64,000 nt of DNA. Source: Flavobacterium fluvii. GTDB lineage: Bacteria > Bacteroidota > Bacteroidia > Flavobacteriales > Flavobacteriaceae. The notes beneath the pieces are model-generated. The model saw only the letters and a list, made by a program, of their open reading frames with translations. It ran no database searches and was not told where the DNA came from. The translations under genes and the position numbers were made by a program. This document shows positions 24,257 to 32,627 of the stretch, in pieces. The stretch covers positions 1 to 64,000 of the forward strand of contig NZ_FQWB01000005.1 in NCBI RefSeq assembly GCF_900129545.1. The letters run 5' to 3'. Position 1 is the first letter of the stretch; each line of letters begins with the position of its first letter.

Positions 24257-24264
24257 CAAAGATA
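24257..24264 (-). promoter_or_regulatory. -7 box TATCTTTG of the HMG-CoA lyase-like gene
   Basis: Minus-strand TATCTTTG is only 7 nt from the ATG at 24249, so the transcript would have no or almost no leader. It excludes the longer start at 24270. Confidence 0.6.
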
Positions 24265-24320
24265 AGGCAAAATCAGATTTCAGGAAATCGTTTTTTATTA
24301 ATTTTTCAAACACATAAATA

Positions 24321-24392
24321 TTACGCTTTTTGGTAATAATACAAATTATTACACTTTTTGGTAATAATAGAAATTATTACACTTTTTGGTAA
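24321..24392. promoter_or_regulatory. Three tandem palindromic operators TTAC-N8-GTAA, 28-bp period
   Basis: TTACGCTTTTTGGTAA (24321-24336) and two copies of TTACACTTTTTGGTAA (24349-24364, 24377-24392) repeat exactly every 28 bp. In the last two copies the arms extend to ATTATTAC / GTAATAAT. They lie between the divergent HMG-CoA lyase-like and SatD-family genes, just upstream of the -33/-7 region of the latter. The HTH-bearing SatD-family protein is the obvious candidate to bind them. Confidence 0.75.
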
Positions 24393-24409
24393 TAATTAAG
24401 AATGACAAA

Positions 24410-24442
24410 TTGTTTTTTGAATTAATTTTTTAATTACATTTG
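24410..24442 (+). promoter_or_regulatory. Promoter of the SatD-DUF3307 operon
   Basis: TTG (24410-24412), 22-bp spacer, TACATTTG (24435-24442; TAnnTTTG). The ATG at 24447 follows after 4 nt, so the mRNA is probably leaderless. Confidence 0.55.
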
Positions 24443-24446
24443 AAAT

Positions 24447-25058
24447 ATGATAGGCATAATTACAGGAGACATAGTCAATTCAAGGAAATTATCATCCAAA
24501 ATTTGGATCGATGGTTTAAAGAATTTATTGAATACTTTTGGTGAAAACCCAGTAGAATGGGACATCTACAGAGGTGACGAATTCCAGTTGGAAGTCAAAA
24601 ATCCTGAAGAAGCCCTGATTATTGCTCTACAGATAAAATCTTATTTTAAAACGTTGAAACTTGACGTGAGAATGAGCATTGGTTTTGGAGACATAACCTA
24701 TAAAGCGAAGAAAATTTCTGAAAGCAATGGTACTGCTTTTATACGTTCAGGAGAACTTTTTGAAACATTAAAAAAACAAAAAAATAATTTGGCCATCAAT
24801 TCTGGCAACGAAGTATTCGATACAGAAATCAATTTGATGTTGCGATTGAGCTTGACTTTCATGAACAATTGGCTGGTACAATCAGCTGATTTTGTTTTGA
24901 CGGCTATCGAAAACCCATCACTTTCGCAAGAAGAAATTGGGGTAAAACTAGGAATTAATCAAGCTGCCGTTAGTAGAAGAAGAAAACGTGCCCAATTTGA
25001 TTTAGTGATGGAAATGGAAAATTATTTTAGAAATAAAATCAAAACCATCAGCACATGA
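24447..25058 (+). CDS. SatD family protein: cyclase-like domain plus HTH
   Basis: The 203-aa product reads as two domains. Residues 1-120 follow the pattern of class III nucleotidyl cyclases: D8 in TGDIVNSRKLS, D44 in YRGDEFQ, the helix EEALIIALQIKSYF, RMSIGFGDI, then GTAFIRSGELFE. Both metal-binding Asp positions are kept, but the Asn and Arg used for transition-state binding in cyclases are not. Residues about 158-182 (LSQEEIGVKLGINQAAVSRR) form a helix-turn-helix. SatD proteins have no established function. Three palindromes sit just upstream, and the gene overlaps DUF3307 by 4 nt. I infer a nucleotide-sensing autoregulator; enzyme activity is uncertain. Confidence 0.82.
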   Translation: MIGIITGDIVNSRKLSSKIWIDGLKNLLNTFGENPVEWDIYRGDEFQLEVKNPEEALIIALQIKSYFKTLKLDVRMSIGFGDITYKAKKISESNGTAFIRSGELFETLKKQKNNLAINSGNEVFDTEINLMLRLSLTFMNNWLVQSADFVLTAIENPSLSQEEIGVKLGINQAAVSRRRKRAQFDLVMEMENYFRNKIKTIST

Positions 25059-25768
25059 TTATTTTTGTAAAACTGCTTTTGGCGCATTTGTTAGGCGATT
25101 TTTTATTGCAACCCACTTCTTGGGTTTTGGATAAAGAAAATAAAAAACACAGAAGTAAATACCTCTATATTCACACTGTTTTACATGGGATTTTAGCTTG
25201 GTTATTCGTTGGCGAAATCGCTTTTGGCTGGTTTGCGCTAGCATTGGCTTTAGCACACGGATTCATAGATTTTTTGAAATTGAAATTCCAAAAGAAGAAA
25301 ACAAAACGGAATTGGTTTGTGGCAGATCAAATTTTACATTTGATAACCATTGTTATAATCGCAAGTCTTTATAAAAACTTGTCCATTGATTTTACCAGTT
25401 TCAATAACCAGTTTTGGATCCTGATTACCGGAATTTTATTTCTGACAAAACCCACTTCGATAATCATCAAAAATATCATTTCGATTTGGACGCCAGAAAG
25501 CAATAACAAAAAAGACAATTCTCTGGAAAACGCCGGTAATTACATTGGAATATTTGAACGCCTATTTGTTTTTTGTTTTATACTCACAGGACATTTTGAA
25601 GCCATCGGATTTTTATTGGCCGCAAAATCTATTTTCCGTTTTGGCGATTTGAAAGAAGCCAAAGACCGAAAACTGACCGAATATGTACTTATCGGAACTC
25701 TTTTAAGTTTCGGAATTGCTTTACTGACGGGACTTTTAGTGCAATTTGGTTTATTGCATTCCTTTTAA
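25055..25768 (+). CDS. DUF3307 membrane protein with paired His/Asp residues
   Basis: The 237-aa product has about 6-7 membrane helices. Four i,i+4 pairs of likely metal ligands stand out in the N-terminal half: H11/D15 (AHLLGDF), H40/H44 (IHTVLHG), H68/D72 (AHGFIDF) and D91/H95 (ADQILH). Most fall within or at the edge of helices, as expected for an intramembrane metal site. A second conserved-looking block ([27 protein letters not shown]) follows at about 180-210. DUF3307 function is not known. Translation is coupled to the SatD-family gene. The 3' end overlaps the converging pyrD by 18 nt. Confidence 0.82.
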   Translation: MIIFVKLLLAHLLGDFLLQPTSWVLDKENKKHRSKYLYIHTVLHGILAWLFVGEIAFGWFALALALAHGFIDFLKLKFQKKKTKRNWFVADQILHLITIVIIASLYKNLSIDFTSFNNQFWILITGILFLTKPTSIIIKNIISIWTPESNNKKDNSLENAGNYIGIFERLFVFCFILTGHFEAIGFLLAAKSIFRFGDLKEAKDRKLTEYVLIGTLLSFGIALLTGLLVQFGLLHSF

Positions 25769-26773
25769 AATCTTCTTGTTGATTGCCTTTATCAATGCTG
25801 GTCCTTCATAAATAAAACCGGTATAAAGTTGGACTAAACTAGCTCCCGCTTCGAGTTTTTCCAGGGCATCTTCTGGCGAATGAATTCCTCCCACTCCAAT
25901 AATTGGAAATGCTTTGTTGCTTTTCTCGGAAAGAAAACGAATCACTTCAGTAGAGCGTTTTCCTAATGGTTTTCCAGACATTCCACCAGTTTCAATTTTG
26001 TTTTCGGATTGCAAACCTTCACGTGACAAAGTGGTATTGGTTGCAATGACTCCCGCAATTTTGGTTTCTTTTACAATATCTATGATGTCCAATAATTGGG
26101 AATCGGTCAAATCTGGAGCGATTTTCAACAGGATTGGTTTTTGCTTCGGCTTTGTCAAATTTTGATTTTGCAAAGTTTGCAATAATTGTTTCAGCGGCTC
26201 TTTTTCTTGTAGTTCACGTAGGTTAGGCGTGTTTGGCGAACTCACGTTTACCACAAAATAATCGACATAATCGTATAAGGCATCAAAGCAAATCAAGTAA
26301 TCAGAAGTGGCGTCTTCATTGGGAGTCACTTTGTTTTTTCCAATATTTCCACCAACAAGCACTCCTTTATTCTTCTTCAATCGCTCAACAGCTTTTTGAA
26401 CACCTCCATTATTGAAACCCATTCTGTTGACAAGGGCGTTGTCTTCTTTTAAACGAAAAATACGTTTTTTTGGATTACCCTCTTGTCCTTTTGGCGTAAG
26501 CGTGCCAATTTCGATAAATCCAAAACCCAGGTTGGACAATTCATTAAACAAGGAAGCGTCTTTATCCATTCCAGCGGCCAATCCTACAGGATTTTTGAAC
26601 TTCAATCCGAAGACTTCTTTTTCCAATCGTTTGTCGTCGACAACATACAATGATTTAAAAAGCGATGGAATTCCAGGTATTTTAGATAGATTTCTAATTA
26701 ATGAAAAAGTAAAATAATGAACCTTCTCAGGATCAAAACAAAAAAATATTGGGCGAATAATTTGTTTATACAT
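25751..26773 (-). CDS. pyrD: Dihydroorotate dehydrogenase (quinone), class 2
   Basis: The 340-aa product has the class 2 N-terminal membrane-associating helices ([21 protein letters not shown]), [11 protein letters not shown], the catalytic Ser region [15 protein letters not shown] and the FMN-binding GVGGI and YTGFIYEGP blocks. It oxidises dihydroorotate to orotate in pyrimidine synthesis and passes electrons to quinone at the inner membrane. A minus-strand TACTTTTG box (26794-26801) lies 20 nt upstream of the ATG. The stop overlaps the converging DUF3307 gene by 18 nt. Confidence 0.96.
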   Translation of the reverse strand: MYKQIIRPIFFCFDPEKVHYFTFSLIRNLSKIPGIPSLFKSLYVVDDKRLEKEVFGLKFKNPVGLAAGMDKDASLFNELSNLGFGFIEIGTLTPKGQEGNPKKRIFRLKEDNALVNRMGFNNGGVQKAVERLKKNKGVLVGGNIGKNKVTPNEDATSDYLICFDALYDYVDYFVVNVSSPNTPNLRELQEKEPLKQLLQTLQNQNLTKPKQKPILLKIAPDLTDSQLLDIIDIVKETKIAGVIATNTTLSREGLQSENKIETGGMSGKPLGKRSTEVIRFLSEKSNKAFPIIGVGGIHSPEDALEKLEAGASLVQLYTGFIYEGPALIKAINKKILKGMQ

Positions 26774-26793
26774 AATTAATGTGTGTTGATGTG

Positions 26794-26801
26794 CAAAAGT
26801 A
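26794..26801 (-). promoter_or_regulatory. -7 box TACTTTTG of pyrD
   Basis: Minus-strand TACTTTTG matches TAnnTTTG, 20 nt upstream of the ATG at 26773. Confidence 0.6.
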
Positions 26802-27116
26802 AAATTATCTATTCGATTTTGTAAATATTTAAGAAAAACATTTATAAAAATATTCCCCTTTGAATCGAAAACGTTTGAGTTAAATTATTGATTTCAAGCA
26901 AAATTTAAGCTTTTGTTAAGAATAAAGCAATGTGCAAAATAAATACCATTAGGACAAAAAAATAACTAACTATCTAAAAATCAATTTTTTTTAAAAGGAT
27001 AAAACCCGCTTTTATCATCGGAAGAAGAATTTAACTTTTATAACAATAAATTAAAAAATATCATAATTAATCAGTAAAATAATAAAAAAACAATGTTTAT
27101 TCAAATAAATATCCAT

Positions 27117-27150
27117 AATATGACAATTGTCATATTAATCGTTAAACGAT
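27117..27150. promoter_or_regulatory. Two adjacent perfect palindromes upstream of yceI
   Basis: AATATGACAATTGTCATATT (27117-27136) is a 20-bp perfect palindrome with core TGAC-N4-GTCA, the shape of a Crp/Fnr-type site. ATCGTTAAACGAT (27138-27150) is a second palindrome. Both sit just upstream of the -7 box at 27156, as expected for an operator. Confidence 0.6.
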
Positions 27151-27155
27151 AAAAA

Positions 27156-27163
27156 TATCTTTG
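27156..27163 (+). promoter_or_regulatory. -7 box TATCTTTG of the YceI gene
   Basis: TATCTTTG matches TAnnTTTG, about 70 nt upstream of the ATG at 27237 and just downstream of the palindromes. Confidence 0.5.
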
Positions 27164-27236
27164 TTAAAGAAAAATGTCACAGAATTCTACAACTAAAAAA
27201 AGTTAAAATTTATTTAAATAATTTAAATTAAAAACA

Positions 27237-27818
27237 ATGACTACTTCACAAATTTCAAAATCTTTTACAATACTTTTAGCAAGTATTCTATTCACAATCT
27301 CCGGCGTTGCAAATGCACAAAACGCTTCCGTCATTTCACAAAATTCCTCCTTTATAGTACATGGCACTTCGACAATCCATGAATGGGATATGAAGACTAC
27401 TAAATTCAACGGAGAATTAGGATTAAACGCAGCCAAACAGATTAATGCTGCCTCAATAAAAGTAGAAGTTAAATCTCTAAAAAGCGGCAAGGATGGTATG
27501 GATGACAAGGCTTATGAAGCATTCGACATCAAGAAAAATCCATACATCACTTTTCAGTTGACCGAAGTTTCTCCTGTAAAATTATCAGAAGGTGATACCG
27601 AAGTCACTTTAACAGGAAACTTGACCACGGCAGGAACAACAAGAAAAGTTAGCTTTAAAACAATTGCCAAAATCACCAAATCTGGTGACTATCAACTTAA
27701 AGGAAGTCTTCCATTAAAAATGACCGATTTTAAAATGAAACCACCAACAGCCATGTTTGGAACCATTAAAAGCGGAGATGCAGTTACCATAAAATTCGAC
27801 GTAACCTTCAAAGGATAA
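27237..27818 (+). CDS. YceI family periplasmic protein
   Basis: The 193-aa product has a signal peptide (about 1-28, ending ANAQN) and the YceI beta-barrel pattern: SSFIVHGTSTIHEWD, KSGKDGMDDKAYEAFD, KNPYITFQLTEV, LTTAGTTRKVSF and MKPPTAMFGTIKSGDAVTIKFDV. YceI proteins bind isoprenoid-like lipids in the periplasm; many respond to stress or base. It is the first gene after the palindromic operator, 32 nt before the porin-like gene, so the two are likely co-transcribed; a second YceI-like gene follows after a terminator. Confidence 0.92.
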   Translation: MTTSQISKSFTILLASILFTISGVANAQNASVISQNSSFIVHGTSTIHEWDMKTTKFNGELGLNAAKQINAASIKVEVKSLKSGKDGMDDKAYEAFDIKKNPYITFQLTEVSPVKLSEGDTEVTLTGNLTTAGTTRKVSFKTIAKITKSGDYQLKGSLPLKMTDFKMKPPTAMFGTIKSGDAVTIKFDVTFKG

Positions 27819-27850
27819 TTATACAATAAAATAAATTTAAAATTAAAATC

Positions 27851-29245
27851 ATGAAAAAAGTATTTAAAACTTCATTAATAGCTGCAGCTATCTGTCTTTC
27901 AGGTAACATGATGGCTCAAAACGTAACTTTTGGCAATATACAAAACCAAATAAAAAGAGACCAGAGAGGCATAAACCAATTTGACGTGAAAAAAGACAGT
28001 GTGGAATTCAAAGGAATTAGCATTGATTTAGGTGGTGCATTCAACATGGATTTCCAAGCAATTAATTCATTCAATGACCAACCTACAAATTTTCCGGCTC
28101 CTTCAGATATTACTGGATATAGATTAATGAACCAGGAAAACAATTTCAACCTTCCTTCAGCTGATATGGCCATTGGAGCCCAATTGTTTGACGGTGTAAG
28201 AGTAAATCTAGATGTTTATTTATCTTCAAGACACCACAACGAAACTTATGTAAAAGGTGGATACTTGCAAATTGACAAGTTAGACTTCATCAAAAAAGAT
28301 TTTATGGCAGATTTAATGAAATATACTACGATCAAAATCGGACAAATGGAGAACAACTTCGGTGATGCCCACTTCAGAGCTTCGGATAATGGTAATACAA
28401 TTAAAAATGCGTTTGTTGGGAACAACATCATGAATTCATTCACTACTGAAATGGGAATGGAAGTGTATTACAACAGAAGCGGATTGGTAAGCATGTTGGG
28501 AATAACTAATGGAAATTTAAATCAAGGTACCAACGAAGTGACTTTTACTCCTGGTCCAGATAAACAAACAACAGTTAGTCCTTCAATCTTGGCTAAATTA
28601 GGATATGACAAACAAATCAACCAAGATTTGAGAGTAAGACTTACAGGTTCTTACTACCATAATGCAAACTTGGGTAACGCAAACATTTATTCAGCTAATA
28701 GATCAGGATTTGGTTACTGGGGTGTATTGAACAATAGCGCTTATACAAATAACGGCGTTGCTGTTCCTGCTAACTACAACGCGAAATCTACACCAGAAGC
28801 AACATTCAACCCTGCTTTTGGTAACTGGGCTACTTCTTATATGATTAACCCATTTGTAAAATACAAAGGTCTTGAATTCTTTGGAACTGTCGAATTAGCT
28901 TCAGGAGGAGACAAAGCTGGTTCTGATGACAAACGTACTGCCAACCAATATGCTGGAGAGCTTGTTTACAGATTTGGACAAACAGAAAAATTCTTTTTAG
29001 GAGCAAAATACAATACTGTATCCGGGAAACTTTCTAATGCTGATGCAAATGAAGTTAGTGTAAACAAAGTTGAAGCAAGCGCCGGTTGGTTTATGACTAA
29101 AAATATCTTGGCAAAATTACAATATGTTAGCCAAAACTATAATGATTACTCACAATATGTAGGAACTCCAGCTTCTGGAAATGCAAACAACTTTTACGGT
29201 GGTAAATTCAATGGTTTAGTATTTGAAGCCACAATTGCATTCTAA
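27851..29245 (+). CDS. Outer-membrane porin-like beta-barrel protein
   Basis: The 464-aa product has a signal peptide (LIAAAICLSGNMMAQ) followed by long alternating strands with aromatic girdles and a C-terminal aromatic ending (GLVFEATIAF), as in outer-membrane barrels. No substrate-specific family is recognised. It follows the YceI gene by 32 nt in the same transcript and ends in a strong terminator. A role in uptake coupled to the YceI lipid-binding proteins is possible but speculative. Confidence 0.75.
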   Translation: MKKVFKTSLIAAAICLSGNMMAQNVTFGNIQNQIKRDQRGINQFDVKKDSVEFKGISIDLGGAFNMDFQAINSFNDQPTNFPAPSDITGYRLMNQENNFNLPSADMAIGAQLFDGVRVNLDVYLSSRHHNETYVKGGYLQIDKLDFIKKDFMADLMKYTTIKIGQMENNFGDAHFRASDNGNTIKNAFVGNNIMNSFTTEMGMEVYYNRSGLVSMLGITNGNLNQGTNEVTFTPGPDKQTTVSPSILAKLGYDKQINQDLRVRLTGSYYHNANLGNANIYSANRSGFGYWGVLNNSAYTNNGVAVPANYNAKSTPEATFNPAFGNWATSYMINPFVKYKGLEFFGTVELASGGDKAGSDDKRTANQYAGELVYRFGQTEKFFLGAKYNTVSGKLSNADANEVSVNKVEASAGWFMTKNILAKLQYVSQNYNDYSQYVGTPASGNANNFYGGKFNGLVFEATIAF

Positions 29246-29258
29246 CAAAAATTCCATT

Positions 29259-29289
29259 AAAACTGGCAAGAAATTGTCTTGCCAGTTTT
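29259..29289 (+). terminator. Hairpin terminator, 13-bp perfect stem
   Basis: AAAACTGGCAAGA (29259-29271) pairs with TCTTGCCAGTTTT (29277-29289), followed by more T, after the porin-like gene. Confidence 0.88.
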
Positions 29290-29316
29290 TTATAAAAACG
29301 TCTTATTTTATCTGTC

Positions 29317-29937
29317 ATGAAAAGGCTTATTAGATTTCTGGTATTATCTTTCATCATATTTCAGTCAGCGACAGCCCAATCTCTGGTTACTGCAGAAATA
29401 CAAAAAAACAGTTCTTTGACCATTAATGGATCAACAAACCTATTGTCTTTCAAAATATATCAAGACGGAGACAAACTATCCAGAAACAAATTTACGGTTG
29501 CAACCACTCAAAATCAAAACAAAATATTTGTAACCCAAAATCAACTTTCGGTAATAGTCAAAAATTTTGTTTCCACTAATGTCTTGGCATTAAGAGATTT
29601 TTTCAAATTATTAAAATCTGATATCTCTCCTACCCTGCAAGTTCAACTCAGTTCTTTGGATTTACAACCCATCAATCAAAAGGGGAAAGTGTATAATGGT
29701 CAAGCAATAGTAAACATTACGATTACTGGCAAAACCAAACAATATGCAGTTCCAATTTCTTTCAACAACAATGGCAATGTTTACATAGTTGATGGTTGCA
29801 AAAAAATGAGCATACGCGATTTTGGTCTAACGCCGGAAACAAAAATGATGGGAATGATAAAAGTAAGCGAATGGATCGACGTTGATTTTCATATTATTTG
29901 TAAAATATCAACCAACAGAGAAATTGCAGCACTATAA
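29317..29937 (+). CDS. YceI-like periplasmic protein
   Basis: The 206-aa product has a signal peptide (LVLSFIIFQSATAQ) and a YceI-like pattern: SSLTINGSTNLLSFK at the start of the mature part, VNITITGKTKQYAVPISF in the middle and LTPETKMMGMIKVSEWIDVDFHI near the end, paralleling TAMFGTIKSGDAVTIKF of the upstream YceI. It is more diverged than the first copy. It follows the porin-like gene but is separated from it by a terminator. Lipid binding is likely by homology. Confidence 0.75.
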   Translation: MKRLIRFLVLSFIIFQSATAQSLVTAEIQKNSSLTINGSTNLLSFKIYQDGDKLSRNKFTVATTQNQNKIFVTQNQLSVIVKNFVSTNVLALRDFFKLLKSDISPTLQVQLSSLDLQPINQKGKVYNGQAIVNITITGKTKQYAVPISFNNNGNVYIVDGCKKMSIRDFGLTPETKMMGMIKVSEWIDVDFHIICKISTNREIAAL

Positions 29938-29984
29938 AAATAGAGCTTAAAAAAAATAAAGTTTTTTCATGTTTATTTGGGGTT

Positions 29985-30016
29985 AAAAGAGGGTTGAGAA
30001 TGTTCAATCCTCTTTT
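29985..30016 (+). terminator. Hairpin terminator with one G-U pair
   Basis: AAAAGAGGGTTGA (29985-29997) pairs with TCAATCCTCTTTT (30004-30016), followed by T-run. Confidence 0.75.
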
Positions 30017-30050
30017 TTCGTTTTACACTATTCGATAAAAAGAGAAATAC

Positions 30051-30058
30051 TACCTTTG
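30051..30058 (+). promoter_or_regulatory. -7 box TACCTTTG that sets the prmA start
   Basis: TACCTTTG matches TAnnTTTG, 15 nt before the ATG at 30074. The upstream in-frame TTG at 30056 lies within it. Confidence 0.65.
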
Positions 30059-30073
30059 CAAAAAAACAATCTT

Positions 30074-30907
30074 ATGTCAAATATATATTTAGGCTATCAT
30101 TTTACGGTTGAACCCAAAGAATTGGGTTCTGAAATTCTGATTGCCGAACTGGGAGAACTTCCTTTCGAAAGCTTTGTTGATACCGATTTGGGCATTGTTG
30201 CCTATATTCAAAAAGACCTTTGGGCAGACGGAATTTTGGATGATTTATTCATCTTGAAATCGCCTGAATTCACCATTTCATACAAAGTGGAAGAAATAGA
30301 CCAAGTCAACTGGAACGAGGAATGGGAAAAAAATTTCGAACCTATCGATGTTGATGGAAAATGCCATGTTCGCGCTCCTTTCCATCCAAAAACCGCTGCC
30401 GAATTTGACATTGTAATTGAGCCGAAAATGAGTTTCGGAACCGGACACCACGAAACTACGCACATGATGATCCAGCATTTGTTGGAAATCGATGTCACTG
30501 GAATGAAAACCCTGGATATGGGTTGCGGAACAGCTATCTTGGCCATCTTGGCAGAAATGAAAGGCGCTCAACCCATTGACGCAATTGACATTGACAATTG
30601 GTGCTATTTGAATTCCATCGAAAATGCTGAACGCAACAATTGCAAACACATTACGGTTTATGAAGGTGATGCAACTTTGTTGAAAGACAAAAAATACGAC
30701 TTGATTATTGCCAACATCAACAGAAATATTTTGTTGAACGACATGCAAAGTTACGTGGACTGTTTGAACCCAAAAGGAACCCTTTTATTGAGTGGTTTTT
30801 ATACCGAAGACATTCCATTTATAGAAGCCTCTTGCACAGAAAAAGGCTTGACATATGTTAAAAAATTCGAAAGAAACAATTGGGTTTCACTAAAATACGT
30901 AAATTAG
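30074..30907 (+). CDS. prmA: Ribosomal protein L11 methyltransferase
   Basis: The 277-aa product has an N-terminal alpha/beta substrate-recognition domain and a C-terminal class I methyltransferase domain: MSFGTGHHETTHMM, the SAM-binding TLDMGCGTAILAI, DIDNW and IIANINRNILL, the PrmA form of the NPP-type motif. It uses S-adenosylmethionine to methylate L11 in the cytoplasm. The ATG at 30074 is chosen from the -7 box at 30051. The clpS gene follows after 230 bp. Confidence 0.93.
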   Translation: MSNIYLGYHFTVEPKELGSEILIAELGELPFESFVDTDLGIVAYIQKDLWADGILDDLFILKSPEFTISYKVEEIDQVNWNEEWEKNFEPIDVDGKCHVRAPFHPKTAAEFDIVIEPKMSFGTGHHETTHMMIQHLLEIDVTGMKTLDMGCGTAILAILAEMKGAQPIDAIDIDNWCYLNSIENAERNNCKHITVYEGDATLLKDKKYDLIIANINRNILLNDMQSYVDCLNPKGTLLLSGFYTEDIPFIEASCTEKGLTYVKKFERNNWVSLKYVN

Positions 30908-31140
30908 TAGCACCAAATGACAACAGTGGAAATCAACCAAAAAAATCAAATATAGTGGATTGGATATCAAAAAATATCCAGAATTGGAAAATCGATTTTA
31001 GAATCGTTTGAAAAAATTAAAAGCATTATTGAAGATTAAGCAACACTTTTAGAACTACGTAAAACTTTACGTTTCATGTTTAAAAAAAGTAAGTCGAGAA
31101 CCAACTGTATTTTTATTTAAAACCTACAAATTATCTAAAA

Positions 31141-31416
31141 ATGGGTACAAAAGAAAAAACAAGAACAAGAGTCAGTCAAAAAGAAGTTACATCAATAAAC
31201 AATGAAATCATAGTCTATAATGACGATGTAAACACTTTTGACCACGTAATCGAAACCTTGATTCGGGTTTGTGACCACACCCCAGAACAAGCGGAACAAT
31301 GTTCCTTGATTGTGCATTATAACGGGAAATGTACCGTAAAAACAGATGTGCTGGAAAAATTAAAACCACAATGCAGCCAATTACTCGAAGCAGGATTAAG
31401 TGCCGAGATTGTATAA
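31141..31416 (+). CDS. clpS: ClpS adaptor protein
   Basis: The 91-aa product has the ClpS core: IVYNDDVNTFDHVIETL with the N-degron-binding Asn-Asp-Asp-Thr-Phe segment, and CSLIVHYNGKCTVKTDVLEKL. It delivers N-end-rule substrates to ClpA or ClpC with ClpP in the cytoplasm. Length fits the family. A strong bidirectional terminator follows. Confidence 0.93.
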   Translation: MGTKEKTRTRVSQKEVTSINNEIIVYNDDVNTFDHVIETLIRVCDHTPEQAEQCSLIVHYNGKCTVKTDVLEKLKPQCSQLLEAGLSAEIV

Positions 31417-31436
31417 ATTTCTCATTCCATTATAAA

Positions 31437-31470
31437 AAAACAGGATTCTCTTAAATGAGAATCCTGTTTT
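31437..31470. terminator. Hairpin terminator, 14-bp stem, long T-run
   Basis: AAAACAGGATTCTC pairs with GAGAATCCTGTTTT around TTAAAT, followed by T-run, between the converging clpS and DUF6691-type genes. Confidence 0.88.
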
Positions 31471-31494
31471 TTTTTTTATGATCGTAATTATGGT

Positions 31495-31908
31495 TTAATG
31501 TGGCAATTTATCACGTATCAATCCATACAGGAAAGTTCCGAAAAGCGCTCCGAAAAGAACCAAAATCACGGGCAAAAATCCTGCCCCCAACAATATGAAT
31601 ATCGGACCGGGACAAGAACCAACCAAAGCCCAACCCAATCCAAAAAATATTCCGCCAATCCAAAACCGAATAGAACCCGGTTCTTTATCCTGAATTTCTA
31701 TTGGCAAACCTTTGATGTCCTTGATGTTTTTACGCTTTATGATTTGGATTCCTATAACTCCAGTCACGACGGCAACCATGATAATTCCATACATGTGAAA
31801 CGATTGAAACTGGAACATTTCATAGATTCTGTACCAAGAAACGGCTTCGGATTTTGTCAACACAATCCCGAATACAAACCCAACGATTAAATATTTTAAT
31901 GCTCTCAT
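31495..31908 (-). CDS. YeeE/YedE-like half transporter (DUF6691 type)
   Basis: The 137-aa product has four membrane helices and the conserved LVGSCPGPIFILLGAG segment with its Cys. It follows the 185-aa YeeE/YedE protein by 3 nt on the same strand. Together they match the two halves of a YeeE/YedE sulphur-compound transporter, split into two polypeptides as commonly seen in Bacteroidota. The conserved Cys of each half (SGCTSGH and GSCPG) is thought to pass thiosulfate through the inner membrane. The exact substrate here is unknown. Confidence 0.85.
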   Translation of the reverse strand: MRALKYLIVGFVFGIVLTKSEAVSWYRIYEMFQFQSFHMYGIIMVAVVTGVIGIQIIKRKNIKDIKGLPIEIQDKEPGSIRFWIGGIFFGLGWALVGSCPGPIFILLGAGFLPVILVLFGALFGTFLYGLIRDKLPH

Positions 31909-31911
31909 GTC

Positions 31912-32469
31912 TTAAAAAAGTAAGGGTAAAATAAAATGACTCATAATCAATCCGCCGATAAAAAATCCAATTACGGCTTTCAACGATTTGATTTGCAAAT
32001 TGCTCAATCCAGAAATGGCGTGACCCGAAGTACAACCGCTGGCGTAACGTGTTCCAAAACCTATTAAAATGCCTCCGACAATCAAGATCAAAACCATTTT
32101 TGGAGATTGGAAAACCTCGTTTGCAAATAAAGTATCGGGCAACAACTTTCCGTTTGGAGCATCGATTCCCAGTTGTGCCAATTGGGCAATTGTTTTGGGG
32201 TTGATGTCCACATTCGATGCGTCACCCATAAAATGAACCGCAACAAAACCACCAATCATTGCACCCAAAACCACCAATAAATTCCAACGGTATAATTTCC
32301 AGTCAAAATCAAAAAAAGACACGCGTTTTCCTATTCCAGTCATCGAACACAAAGTGCTCAAATTGGAAGACATCCCGAAAGCTTTCCCGAAATAAATCAG
32401 GCAAAGCATTATCATGCCTATCAAAAACCCTGAAAGATACCAAGGCCAAGTTTGAAAAATAACATCCAT
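31912..32469 (-). CDS. YeeE/YedE family membrane protein
   Basis: The 185-aa product has about five membrane helices and the family signature RYASGCTSGHAISGLSNL with the functional Cys. It is the first gene of a two-gene operon with the DUF6691-type half (3-nt gap). YeeE/YedE proteins import thiosulfate or related sulphur compounds across the inner membrane. No rhodanese or sulphur-oxidation gene is next to it, so the physiological use is open. Confidence 0.87.
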   Translation of the reverse strand: MDVIFQTWPWYLSGFLIGMIMLCLIYFGKAFGMSSNLSTLCSMTGIGKRVSFFDFDWKLYRWNLLVVLGAMIGGFVAVHFMGDASNVDINPKTIAQLAQLGIDAPNGKLLPDTLFANEVFQSPKMVLILIVGGILIGFGTRYASGCTSGHAISGLSNLQIKSLKAVIGFFIGGLIMSHFILPLLF

Positions 32470-32627
32470 ACTATTTCGTTTATTTAGACAAAAATAACAC
32501 TTCCTATGCCATAAATAGAATTATTAAGGCAATATTGTTGTTTATGCCCACAATACCGTTTAAATTTGTTTCATGAATTAGACGCAAAAATTACGCACCC
32601 TTACTATTCTAAAAACAAAATACACTT

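Larger units (their letters stand above)
26774..27236. other. Very AT-rich intergenic region with two perfect palindromes
   Basis: No gene is seen in 460 bp. It contains the pyrD promoter box on the left and, on the right, two palindromes and a -7 box upstream of the YceI gene. Confidence 0.6.

Noticed and set aside
24321-24392. Short CRISPR array
   Set aside because: The period is 28 bp with no unique spacers; the repeats and the sequence between them are nearly identical, and no cas gene is near.
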